Part shown: piece after piece, positions 44,756 through 52,867 of the stretch
Numbering within the stretch: the first letter of the stretch is position 1
Layout of the letters: each line of letters starts with the position of its first letter
Source of the DNA: CAUZIZ01 sp965219005
GTDB lineage: Bacteria; Acidobacteriota; UBA6911; RPQK01; JAJDTT01
Reading direction: 5' to 3'
DNA length: 64,000 nucleotides
Assembly (NCBI GenBank): GCA_965219005.1
Contig: CBDCMS010000003.1
Location: forward strand, 2,728,001 to 2,792,000
The notes under the pieces: model-generated
The model's database searches: none
Told to the model about the DNA's origin: nothing
Seen by the model: the letters and a program-made list of their open reading frames with translations, nothing else
Made by a program: the position numbers and the translations under genes

Positions 44756-46081
44756 ATGAAGCGAGATGCAGCTTTTCCCAGGTGGGGGTTGGTCCTTTTC
44801 CTCGTCTGCGCCCAACAAGTTGACGCTGAGACTGAGGAGACCAAGCAGTCACTGGATCGGTACATGATCGTCGTGACTGGAAGTGAGCTCCTCCGTGGTG
44901 TCTATGCCGACTCCCATACACTTTATCCCACCCGTACTCTGGGGGAGTTGGGAGCTCGTTGTGTGGGCTCAGTGACGGTGGGCGATCGGGCTGAAGACCT
45001 GCTCGGCGCCCTCAAATATGCCGCCGAAAGGGCCGATTTGACGATCGTAACCGGAGGGCTGGGACCAACCGACGACGACATAACCCGAGGAGTACTCTCC
45101 AAGTACTCGGGAATTTCCCTGGGCGAGAACCCGGAGGTGATGGCCAGCCTGGAGAGACGTTATGCGAATCGCATGGAGCTTCCGCAGAACCTGAGACGTC
45201 AAGCCCTCACTCCATCGCGTGGCAGCTACCTATCCAATCCGAACGGGACCGCAGTCGGTTTGGTCTTTGAGGGTGATCGGAAGGTGATTGTGGCACTTCC
45301 AGGACCCCCCCGGGAACTTCGGCCGATGGTCGAGAATGAGCTACTTCCCTATCTCGGTAGGCGTTTCGGTCTTCGGCCGACTCACTCCTCGGTAACCCTG
45401 CGCTTCGTGGGCATTGGAGAATCGAGTATTCAGCGGGTGATTGACAGCAAGCTGAAGGTGCCCGACGACGTCGAGATTTCGTCCACCTTCCAGGCAGGTC
45501 GTGTCGATATCACGTTGTCCCTGGTCGGAAGCTCGCCGGCCGTTAGGGGCCGTTTGAACCGTCTCAAGGAGGACCTTCGCAGCCAGCTGCGCGAGTACGT
45601 CTACTCCGAGGACGGGTCATCGCTGCAGCAGCGAATCGTGTCCCTGCTAACAGACAAAGGCGAGAACCTCGTCCTGGTCGAGGTGGGCACTGGCGGTGCC
45701 ATCGCCAGCCAGCTCAGCTCTTTAGAGAGGGTGGACGCTGTTTTCTGGGGAGGCTATGTGGCCTCGAACCATCAGAGAATGCTTCGCCTTCTCGGAGTCG
45801 AAAAGGTTTCTGTTTCTGCGGAAACGGAGGAGGCTTCCCTGGAGGCGCTGGGACGGTCCCTGGCCCAGGACGCAAGTCGGGTGACCGGCTGCCAGTGGGC
45901 TCTCGTCGTGACTCGTGGGAAGCCCTTGAGCGGTGGATCCCTACCGCTATGGATCACTGCGGGTTCGCGTTCGGTTGGCTACATCTCGAAGCAAACCCTG
46001 TTGACCGGCAAAGGACGCTCCAAGCTGGACCGGATCGTAACCCAGGCCTTGGATCTGCTTCGCAGGCAACTGACACATTGA
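44756..46081 (+). CDS. Exported CinA-like protein with degenerate C-terminal domain
   Basis: A 441-residue CinA homolog. The N-terminal MoaB-like half is well kept (VTGSELLRGVYADSHT, TIVTGGLGPTDDDITRGVL, SNPNGTAVGLVF, VALPGPPRELRPM), as expected for the COG1058 ADP-ribose pyrophosphatase/NMN-related domain. The C-terminal amidase half has lost the AESCTGG motif (here VEVGTGGAIASQL). It also begins with a signal peptide (GLVLFLVCAQQVDA), whereas CinA is normally cytosolic. The window has another, intact PncC at 3777. Ends one base before the DUF5916 gene. Confidence 0.82.
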   Translation: MKRDAAFPRWGLVLFLVCAQQVDAETEETKQSLDRYMIVVTGSELLRGVYADSHTLYPTRTLGELGARCVGSVTVGDRAEDLLGALKYAAERADLTIVTGGLGPTDDDITRGVLSKYSGISLGENPEVMASLERRYANRMELPQNLRRQALTPSRGSYLSNPNGTAVGLVFEGDRKVIVALPGPPRELRPMVENELLPYLGRRFGLRPTHSSVTLRFVGIGESSIQRVIDSKLKVPDDVEISSTFQAGRVDITLSLVGSSPAVRGRLNRLKEDLRSQLREYVYSEDGSSLQQRIVSLLTDKGENLVLVEVGTGGAIASQLSSLERVDAVFWGGYVASNHQRMLRLLGVEKVSVSAETEEASLEALGRSLAQDASRVTGCQWALVVTRGKPLSGGSLPLWITAGSRSVGYISKQTLLTGKGRSKLDRIVTQALDLLRRQLTH

Positions 46082-46082
46082 T

Positions 46083-48380
46083 ATGATCCGACACCTCCTC
46101 CGACTCCTCTCGCTGTGGCTAGGGTTTTTCTCCCCTTCCCCTGACACGCAGGCACAGCAAGCTACCTCAAAGGAGGCCCCCCCGCGTCTAATGAACGCCT
46201 ACCCACTCTCGTCTCCGCCCAAGATGGACGGAGTGGTGGACGAGAAATGGATGGAGATGGAACCTGCCAGCCACTTCATTCAGCAGCTGCCACAAGAAGG
46301 CCTCCCTGCCAGCGAGAAGACCGAGGTCAGGATTGGCTTCACCCAGGATGCCCTTTATATAGGACTCATCTGCTACGACTCGCAGCCGCAAGCCGTGGTG
46401 TCGACTCAGGCTCGAAGGGACGGGGTCTTGGACCAAACCGATGCCTTCGAGATGATTTTCGATACCTATGACGATGACCAGAACGGGTACATCTTCGCGA
46501 CTACTCCCGCCGGGATTGAGTACGATGCCCAGATTGTGCACGGTGGGCAGAGCCGCGTCACCGGTGGTCCTACGCGAGCAGGGAGCGCCGGAGGCACCGG
46601 ATTTGGTGGTGCACAGAGAGGAGCTGCTTCGTCCTTTAACCTCAACTGGGACGGAGTCTGGACGGTCAGCACCAGAATCACCGACCGAGGCTGGGAAGCG
46701 GAGTTTGCAATTCCCTTTCGAACCCTGCGCTACGGCACCGGAGAGAAGGCGCTCTGGGGGGTCAATTTCAAGCGCAACATCCGACGCAGGAACGAACAGG
46801 TCTTCTGGGCGCCGGTGTCGCGAGCCTTTCGGCTTCAGCGTGTTTCCCTGGCCGGAGAGCTTCGCGGACTGGAGCTCCCCTTTCGGCGCAACCTTCAGGT
46901 GGTGCCATTCGTCAGCGGCGGCTTCAGCCAGGACTACACCCAGGAAACCAGTATCAACGACGGAATCCACGATGCAGGCCTGGATGTCAAATACACCCTG
47001 ACCTCCAGTCTGATCCTGGACGTTACCGTCAACACCGACTTTTCTCAGGTGGAGGTGGACGAGGAGCAGGTCAACCTGACCAGGTTCGATCTCTTCTTTC
47101 CAGAGAAGCGTGCCTTCTTTCTCGAGAACGCCGGTCTTTTCCAGGTGGGGACTCCCCAGCAAGCGGAGCTTTTTTTTAGCAGGAGTATCGGCATCGATCC
47201 ATCCGGGGTCCAGGTTCCCATCCTGGGTGGGGCAAGGATTTCGGGGAAGCAGGGGGCCTACAATATCGGATTCCTGAACATGCAGACGGAGTCTATCCCC
47301 GAGGTGACTCCCGCCCGCAATTTCACGGTGGCTCGGTTGGCTCGAGAGGTAGGAGAGAGGAGCTCCTTTGGGGCCATTTTCATAAACAAGAGCGCAACCT
47401 CCGACACGTTGGGCTTCAATTCCTTCAACCGCACCTTTGGCGCGGATGCCAATCTCGGCTTCGGTGACCACCTGACCATCTTCAACTATCTGGCCAAGAC
47501 GCAGTCGCCTGACCTGACCGGTCGGGACCACGCGGGCGGCACCGATCTTCGATATGATGCCGATTTATACAGTTTCCGAGCCGCCTACATCGAGGTGGGC
47601 GAGGACTTCAACCCCGAGGTGGGATTCCTGCAACGAGTGGGCTATAGAAAGCCTTCCTACGGGGTGTTCTACAATCCCCATCCCAAGGACCATCCATTCA
47701 TCCGACGGCTCTGGCCCCATCATACCTGGCAAGGGCACTACCGCTTTGACGGTGAGCCCGAGTCCGGCTTTCGGCACAATCACTTCAATGTTTTCTTCAA
47801 CAACGGCGGCTCTACGGGAATAGCCTACAACCAGAACTTCGAGCAGCTCTTCGATCCTTTTGAGATTTCTCCCGGTGTGTTTCTACCAGTGGGGTCCTAT
47901 AATTTCGACAACTGGTCGTTCTCGCTTGCCTCGGACTCGAGTGCCAATCTCTTCAGTAGGGTCTCCTACTCCTGGGGCGAGTTCTATACGGGAGACATTC
48001 AGACCCTGAACGTCAGTTCCGGCATTCGCTCCGGATCGAACTTTCTCTTTTCGAGCCGCTACGTTCTCAACAAGGTCAGCCTTCCCCAGGGAGACTTCGC
48101 TACCCATCTGGGCGCAATTCAGATCAACTATTCCTTTACGCCCAAGAGCTACATCCAGTCCCTGATCCAGTACAACAGCTCGGTCAACGAGATCGGAGCC
48201 AACATTCGCTTTGCATTGCTGCGTACAGGCAACACCGGCCTCTTCATCGTCTACAACAGCCGCTTCGATACCACCGGCCTGGACCCCCACGAAGCCGACG
48301 CCATGCTAAGGATGAGAACCCCCAGGCGCACCCTGGACAGGGCGCTGATCGCCAAGTTTACCTACCTGTTCGATTTCTGA
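46083..48380 (+). CDS. DUF5916 outer-membrane protein with carbohydrate-binding-like domain
   Basis: A 765-residue protein. After a signal peptide, residues about 40-230 form a CBM9-like/DOMON-type sugar-binding domain (PPKMDGVVDEKW, VRIGFTQDALYIGLICYDSQ, FEMIFDTYDDDQNGYIFATT). The rest is the DUF5916 region, a long beta-barrel-like domain (NTDFSQVEVDEEQVNLTRFD, FFPEKRAFFLENAG) ending in LIAKFTYLFDF. Typical of Bacteroidetes and Acidobacteria; function unknown. Follows the exported CinA by one base, so the two may act in the same process. Confidence 0.86.
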   Translation: MIRHLLRLLSLWLGFFSPSPDTQAQQATSKEAPPRLMNAYPLSSPPKMDGVVDEKWMEMEPASHFIQQLPQEGLPASEKTEVRIGFTQDALYIGLICYDSQPQAVVSTQARRDGVLDQTDAFEMIFDTYDDDQNGYIFATTPAGIEYDAQIVHGGQSRVTGGPTRAGSAGGTGFGGAQRGAASSFNLNWDGVWTVSTRITDRGWEAEFAIPFRTLRYGTGEKALWGVNFKRNIRRRNEQVFWAPVSRAFRLQRVSLAGELRGLELPFRRNLQVVPFVSGGFSQDYTQETSINDGIHDAGLDVKYTLTSSLILDVTVNTDFSQVEVDEEQVNLTRFDLFFPEKRAFFLENAGLFQVGTPQQAELFFSRSIGIDPSGVQVPILGGARISGKQGAYNIGFLNMQTESIPEVTPARNFTVARLAREVGERSSFGAIFINKSATSDTLGFNSFNRTFGADANLGFGDHLTIFNYLAKTQSPDLTGRDHAGGTDLRYDADLYSFRAAYIEVGEDFNPEVGFLQRVGYRKPSYGVFYNPHPKDHPFIRRLWPHHTWQGHYRFDGEPESGFRHNHFNVFFNNGGSTGIAYNQNFEQLFDPFEISPGVFLPVGSYNFDNWSFSLASDSSANLFSRVSYSWGEFYTGDIQTLNVSSGIRSGSNFLFSSRYVLNKVSLPQGDFATHLGAIQINYSFTPKSYIQSLIQYNSSVNEIGANIRFALLRTGNTGLFIVYNSRFDTTGLDPHEADAMLRMRTPRRTLDRALIAKFTYLFDF

Positions 48381-48642
48381 AATTGATTGGTCCGGCGCTG
48401 ATCTGAAGGTCGGTCGGTGTTTAGCGTATTGGCTACTCATCTATTTTTCAGAAGGTGCGCTCGGAACAAGGGCACAAGGCATTGTCTAGGCGATGAAGAT
48501 GCTCAGGCGTTGAGCACTTCAATAGAATTCAATCCCAACGGGATTGCGGATTTCAGCCCTGGGTTTCCGAACCCTGGGTAACAGGAACATACCACGAGAT
48601 ATCAACCCTATGGGGTTGCGTAAAAAAGATGAGACGGATACC
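48381..48642. repeat. REP block of family R3 (3' side of the RAYT)
   Basis: 48530-48620 contains CAATCCCAACGGGATTG, then CCCTGGGTTTCCGAACCCTGGG as a split palindrome, then CAACCCTATGGGGTTG. The same three-part order of hairpin, palindrome and hairpin is seen in the R2 blocks. Another copy is at 62571-62660. Confidence 0.85.
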
Positions 48643-49098
48643 TCAGTCCCAGACGAACCGCTCGTCGAACCCAACACGATGGCGACGGAGAAGTTCCCGG
48701 AATTCCTCTTGGAACGTAACGGTTCGGTGGTGTTCTTTCGGCCTTTCGATGTATCGGATGACCTCGGCCACTTTGGACTCAGACACCGAAAAAGCACCGT
48801 AACCGGACTGCCATCTGAAATTCTTGTGAATCTGCCTCCGCTGTTGGATCCATCCCGTGGAAACTCGTTTGACCTCTTTGACGAATTCAGCAAGGGAAAG
48901 CGTCCTCGATAGTGAGGTCAGCAAGTGGACATGGTCGGAAACCCCACCGATTCGGATCGGCTGGCATCCCAGGCTCTTGGCCGTCCCGGCCAGGTAGGAG
49001 TGTAGCTGTCTACGAAACTCGATGTCTCCAAAGTATGGCTTGCGGTTCTTGGTCGAGAAGATTGTGTGAATCAAGACCCTTGACAGAGATTGTGGCAT
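48643..49098 (-). CDS. REP-associated tyrosine transposase, R3 type
   Basis: A 151-residue Y1/HUH transposase closely related to that at 36646 (N-terminus QSLSRVLIHTIFSTKNRKPY). HUH is DHVHLL (His56, His58) and the likely nucleophile is Tyr116 in IRYIERP. It is intact. Flanked by R3 palindromes, the 5' one of which is now split by an IS110-family element. Confidence 0.9.
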   Translation of the reverse strand: MPQSLSRVLIHTIFSTKNRKPYFGDIEFRRQLHSYLAGTAKSLGCQPIRIGGVSDHVHLLTSLSRTLSLAEFVKEVKRVSTGWIQQRRQIHKNFRWQSGYGAFSVSESKVAEVIRYIERPKEHHRTVTFQEEFRELLRRHRVGFDERFVWD

Positions 49099-49117
49099 GG
49101 TATAAACCCTTTTTACT

Positions 49118-49175
49118 CAACCCTTTCAGGGTTGGAGCGAATATTGGTCAAGACGAACCCAGGGTTCGGAAACCC
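49118..49175. repeat. R3 REP block (5' side), left part, broken by IS110
   Basis: CAACCCTTTCAGGGTTG then AACCCAGGGTTCGGAAACCC. The expected continuation (GGGCT..AAATCCGCAATCCC) is found 1.2 kb away at 50384-50413. Joined, the two recreate the inverse of 48530-48590. Confidence 0.85.
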
Positions 49176-49176
49176 T

Positions 49177-49182
49177 TATATG
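49177..49182 (+). promoter_or_regulatory. Left-end half (-10, TATATG) of a circle-junction promoter
   Basis: In an excised circle the right end is joined to the left end through CT. TTGACA at 50361-50366 then lies exactly 17 bases before TATATG at 49177-49182, giving a near-consensus sigma-70 promoter that would fire into the leader RNA and recombinase. In the inserted state the two halves are 1.2 kb apart. Confidence 0.75.
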
Positions 49183-49200
49183 TGTTATTTGTTGAAAGGA

Positions 49201-49362
49201 ATTCGGGTCAGAACGTCTGATCCGAGCCGACCACGAGATCGTGAAACCCTCGGTCCGTCGAGACCGGAGCCCAGCGAGATCCGTGGTCGGCCCATTTCAT
49301 GTCAACCCGAACAGTCGCCTGGGCCTCCGTCAAAGAGAGAGCCCGAATATAAGGAAGGGTCT
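49201..49362 (+). ncRNA. Predicted bridge RNA of the IS110 element
   Basis: Two stem-loops are visible. In the target loop, GCCGACCACG (49226-49235) pairs with CGTGGTCGGC (49282-49291). Inside it, GAAACCCT (49243-49250) equals the left target 49169-49176, and AGCCCAG (49268-49274) is the complement of the right target CTGGGCT (50382-50388). A small GGTC/GACC hairpin lies between. In the donor loop, ACAGTCGC (49311-49318) equals the element's right end 50375-50382, and ATATAAG (49347-49353) is the complement of the left end CTTATAT (49175-49181). GGGC/GCCC (49321-49324, 49341-49344) forms the inner stem. All four matches have the polarity known for IS621. Confidence 0.85.
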
Positions 49363-49364
49363 CC

Positions 49365-50354
49365 ATGAAACAACTCAAAGGTAATCCTATCAACAAAACC
49401 TGGATGAGTCAGCCCGCAGCGGGCATTGATGTCAGCAAGGATCGGCTGGATCTGTGTCTGCTGCCACGGGAGGAACACTCGGAGCACTCCAACGCGGGGG
49501 AAGGAATCGCAGAGATCCTCCGCCGTCTGGAGGGGATCGCGGGATTGGTCTCGGTGGTGGTGGAAGCCTCGGGGGGTTATGAGAAGCGGGTCCTGAGAGA
49601 GTTCAATGAGGCGGGGATCCCCGTCTGTTGCGTGAATCCTCGACAAGCTCGAGACCTCGCGAAGGGTCTGGGAATCCTAGCCAAGAATGATCGTCTGGAT
49701 GCCCACGTCCTGGGGCGTTGTGGGCAGCTGGGGATTCATCGTATCAGTAAGCAGGAAACCGCGTACTATCAGCAGTTACAAGCCTACAATCGCAGACGCA
49801 GGCAACTGATTGAGTGTCGTAAGATCGAGCGGACTCGTCGCCATCAGTATGAGGATCAGGAGCTGCGTCAAGGAGTGGAGCGAATCCTTGGCCTGCTGGA
49901 TCAAGAACTGAAAGAGGTTGAGCAGAAGGTGGAGGAATTGCTGCGGCTCGATGCCGAGCTCCTTCGGCGCCAGGAGGTGGTGCAAAGCTGCCCGGGGATA
50001 GGGGAGCGAAGCAGTCAGATCGTGGTGTGTGAGCTGCCTGAGTTGGGCAGGGTCAATCGCAGAGAAGTCGCTTCCCTGGTGGGATTGGCCCCTTGGGATC
50101 AGGACAGCGGCGAGGGACTCCAGCCTCGTGCCATCTGGGGAGGACGGCGTCAACTCCGTAATCAGCTCTACATGTGCACGCTCTCAGCGATCCGACACAA
50201 TCCGCAGATTCGCACCTTTTACAATCGCCTTGTCGCCTCCGGAAAAGAGCCTAAAGTGGCCCTGATAGCGTCCATGAGAAAGCTCCTCGTCACGCTCAAC
50301 ACGATGGTCAAAAACGATGATCTTTGGAGAGCACCGTTAGCGGCAGAATCTTGA
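49365..50354 (+). CDS. IS110-family DEDD recombinase
   Basis: A 329-residue recombinase. The RuvC-like DEDD residues are Asp22 (GIDVSKD), Glu67 (VVVEASGGYE) and Asp109/Asp112 (KNDRLDAHVL). The central coiled coil covers about residues 150-200. The C-terminal Tnp20 domain has SCPGIGERSSQIVV and GLAPWDQDSGE, with Ser248 as candidate nucleophile, then IWGGRRQLRNQLYM. In this family the enzyme works with an RNA from its own noncoding end. AAGGAAGGG at 49351-49359 is the ribosome site, so the 3' end of the leader RNA and the translation signal overlap. Confidence 0.93.
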   Translation: MKQLKGNPINKTWMSQPAAGIDVSKDRLDLCLLPREEHSEHSNAGEGIAEILRRLEGIAGLVSVVVEASGGYEKRVLREFNEAGIPVCCVNPRQARDLAKGLGILAKNDRLDAHVLGRCGQLGIHRISKQETAYYQQLQAYNRRRRQLIECRKIERTRRHQYEDQELRQGVERILGLLDQELKEVEQKVEELLRLDAELLRRQEVVQSCPGIGERSSQIVVCELPELGRVNRREVASLVGLAPWDQDSGEGLQPRAIWGGRRQLRNQLYMCTLSAIRHNPQIRTFYNRLVASGKEPKVALIASMRKLLVTLNTMVKNDDLWRAPLAAES

Positions 50355-50360
50355 TAATGC

Positions 50361-50366
50361 TTGACA
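50361..50366 (+). promoter_or_regulatory. Right-end half (-35, TTGACA) of the circle-junction promoter
   Basis: Perfect -35 consensus seven bases after the recombinase stop codon, pointing outward across the right end. It becomes a complete promoter only when joined to TATATG at the left end. Confidence 0.75.
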
Positions 50367-50383
50367 AAACCAACACAGTCGCT

Positions 50384-50413
50384 GGGCTCAAATCCGCAAT
50401 CCCGTTGGGATTG
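50384..50413. repeat. R3 REP block (5' side), right part
   Basis: GGGCTCAAATCCGCAATCCC followed by GTTGGGATTG, the exact inverse of 48530-48552 but for one base. It is separated from its left half by IS110. The rest of the gap to 50674 holds no clear gene. Confidence 0.85.
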
Positions 50414-50674
50414 ACCTCGAATTGGGCGGGCCAACGGCGACAGAGAGCTTATGAATTGGGGCAAACTGAGGCGGTGGATCATTCCCCGCTATCGTTCGCT
50501 GTTTCCAAGTGCGGCCTCATGAGACACAACTACTAACGGTCACCCTCGCTGTTTGTGTTAGAGGTACCGGTTTCAACCGGACGTGCTGGGATCAGCTTTC
50601 CGGAGGTCGTTCCGCTGCTGGGCGTGGCTTCGAGTTTGCGATACCATAGGCACCGGCTCATGATGATTTAGCGT

Positions 50675-51154
50675 ATGACTTCGATGATTGACCTGAAACC
50701 CCTCAAAACCGCTGTTTTCCAAGAGACTTCTTCCGGTCGCCTCGGCGAGCCCGTCTTTGCTCGCCTGATCCTGGTGGTTTCCTCGGATCATGGACATCTG
50801 TTTCCGTTGTGCGAGCAGGCGGTCGGGTTTGTTCAGGAACTGCTCCAGTTTCCGACCGAAGCCGTACTGGCCAGGGGCAGCCAGGAATCGGGTAGTCTGT
50901 CTGTGCAGGTGGATCTGGAGGGCGGCAGGAGTGCCCTGGCAACGGTTGCGATCCGTCGCGAAGAGGACCCACAGCTCGACCTGCTTCTGGTTGGTAACCA
51001 CGGAACCCTCCGCTACCGGAATGATGGACCGATCCTGGAGGATGAGCTGGAGGGTCGGTCAGAGGATCAGATCACCGGGTCCACGGGTTCAACGACCAGA
51101 CTGCGCCAAGCGCTTCAAGAGTCTCTCGGCTCAGGCGAGCCGGTGCGGATTTAG
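50675..51154 (+). CDS. Hypothetical protein
   Basis: A 159-residue frame that I do not recognise. It has no signal peptide or membrane segment, looks alpha/beta (FARLILVVSSDHGHLFPL, LDLLLVGNHGTLRYRND) and has an acidic C-terminal third. It ends 11 bases before the Gfo/Idh/MocA gene on the same strand, and the codon pattern resembles real genes here, so it is probably translated. LLLVGNHGTLRYRND resembles the start of an oxidoreductase partner protein, but this is only suggestive. Confidence 0.55.
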   Translation: MTSMIDLKPLKTAVFQETSSGRLGEPVFARLILVVSSDHGHLFPLCEQAVGFVQELLQFPTEAVLARGSQESGSLSVQVDLEGGRSALATVAIRREEDPQLDLLLVGNHGTLRYRNDGPILEDELEGRSEDQITGSTGSTTRLRQALQESLGSGEPVRI

Positions 51155-51165
51155 TAAGAGGAACG

Positions 51166-52299
51166 ATGAAGAAATACGGGGTGCTGCTGCTTGGAGGAGA
51201 TCGCACCCACCAGGAGAACTATGGCCCCGACTTCGCCGAAGATCCCCGCTGCCATCTGATTGGCCTGACCGACGAGGCTGGTGTCCCGTCTCAGCGGGAT
51301 GCCTGGAACCGGTCGCTGGCGCAGCGGTTGGGGATTCCATTCTTTCCCCAGCTAGATCAGGCATTGGAACGCGAGGATGTTCACATAGCCTGTGTCTGTG
51401 TCGAGTTCGAGCGGCGGGCTCAGCTTGCTGCCCGCTGCGCCAAGGCGGGAAAGCACGTCTACGTGGACAAACCTATAGGCAGCTCCATCGAGGCGGCCCA
51501 GAAGCTGGCTGCGGTAGCCGCCGACGCGCAGGTCAAGACTCAGATGTTCAGCATGCTTCGCTCGGCCTGGTCGCAGAGGGCGAAGGAACTGGTCGATAGC
51601 GGGGTGCTAGGGGACCTGCTGGGGATCCACTGCGATACTCTTTTCGCCAAAGGCCTCGCCGGCAGCGCCGATCTGGAACGAATTCGAGAGGAGCACTTCC
51701 CGCCCAAGGGCTTCAGCTTCATGAAGACGAAACGGGAGTTGTTCACCACGGGAGTCTACTCGATCGGGATGATGGGCTGGCTCTGCGGACAGTCGGTGGA
51801 GAGGGTCTATGCCCGCACCTCCAATTTCTTCTTTCGGGAGCACCAGGAGGACGACGTAGAGGACTTTGCAGCACTCACACTGGACTTTGACGGTGGCCTT
51901 GTGGGCACTCTCAGCGGGGGGAGAATTGGCTTCTTGAGCCATCCCCTGGGAGGCCCCCTCCGGGTGTGCCTGATCGGCACCCGAGGTACCAGGATCGTGG
52001 ACGCGGCGGAACCCAGGCTGGAGATTTCTTGCGATGCTCCGACCTGGCGCCCCGGTCAACCTCATCCCCAGGATCCGATGGCGTTCTGGACCAGTAGCAC
52101 CCGGGAGGCTGGAGGGGTTCACAAATTCGGCTGGCGAGGGGTGGGTTCTTCAGGTGGATCCGATGCTTCGTTTTTCGTCGACTGCATAGAAGCCGACCGC
52201 GAAAGTGACATGAGCGCCAGAGAGGGAGCGGATATCCTGAAGGTTCTGATGGCCGCTTACGAGTCCGCAGCCTCTGGGAAGGTCGTGTCTGTCGCCTAG
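51166..52299 (+). CDS. Gfo/Idh/MocA family oxidoreductase
   Basis: A 377-residue NAD(P)-dependent dehydrogenase. The N-terminal Rossmann part leads to IACVCVEFERRAQLAARCAKAG and the family motif KHVYVDKPIGSSIEAA (Lys-Pro next to the cofactor). The C-terminal sugar-binding domain follows (TTGVYSIGMMGWLCG, SGGSDASFFVDCIEADRE). Substrate is probably a sugar or inositol. Its end overlaps the remnant of the convergent reductase gene by four bases. Confidence 0.9.
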   Translation: MKKYGVLLLGGDRTHQENYGPDFAEDPRCHLIGLTDEAGVPSQRDAWNRSLAQRLGIPFFPQLDQALEREDVHIACVCVEFERRAQLAARCAKAGKHVYVDKPIGSSIEAAQKLAAVAADAQVKTQMFSMLRSAWSQRAKELVDSGVLGDLLGIHCDTLFAKGLAGSADLERIREEHFPPKGFSFMKTKRELFTTGVYSIGMMGWLCGQSVERVYARTSNFFFREHQEDDVEDFAALTLDFDGGLVGTLSGGRIGFLSHPLGGPLRVCLIGTRGTRIVDAAEPRLEISCDAPTWRPGQPHPQDPMAFWTSSTREAGGVHKFGWRGVGSSGGSDASFFVDCIEADRESDMSAREGADILKVLMAAYESAASGKVVSVA

Positions 52300-52867
52300 A
52301 TAGACTGGGTCGGTCGTCGCGCTCTGGTCTGTGCCCCCGGACGCAACAGCTTGAGGTAGTGAGCCGGAGTTCTCAGGAGCTCGGCATAGGTTGTGTCGCC
52401 CATCAAAACCTGGGTCATCGCCTCGCAGAGACGCTGACCCTGCCAACGAAACAAGCGTCTACAGATTGCCGGGTGACTATAGGTCAGTCTTGCCAACATT
52501 CTTCCCAGACGAAGTTCCGACAGTACCTCGCTTGCCAGGGAAGCATCGTAGAGGCGTCCCACCTCCTCCTTTCTGAGCTTCCCGTCCAGTAAGGCTTTTG
52601 CCGCCAGTTGCCCGCTTCGAATGGCGTATGTGATCCCCTCGCCGGTGACCGGGTCTGCCAGGCCGGCAGCGTCTCCGGTGAGCAGCACCCTTCCTTTCAC
52701 CAGGGATCCCTGTCTGGGCCCGATCGGGATGACAAAACCGTGCCGTTCGACTCCTTCTACCGGGTTGATATCTGCCAGTGCCAGATATCTCTCGAAACAT
52801 CGATTCAGGTTGGCACGACCCGGGCGGGTTGTCAGGACTCCGATGGATAGGTGATTCCTTTTGGGAA

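Larger units (their letters stand above)
49175..50383 (+). mobile_element. IS110-family element inserted in an R3 REP palindrome
   Basis: The boundaries follow from rejoining the REP: GGTTCGGAAACC, then CT, then the element, then CT, then GGGCTCAAATCCGCAATC. A CT dinucleotide is thus present at both ends (49175-49176 and 50382-50383), as for the core of IS621-type elements; there are no inverted repeats, as expected for the family. It contains a structured leader with guide sequences (49201-49362) and a recombinase gene (49365-50354). Confidence 0.88.

Noticed and set aside
46188..47531. 447-codon minus-strand frame opposite the DUF5916 gene
   Set aside because: Antisense shadow of a GC-rich gene; no motifs, no ribosome site.
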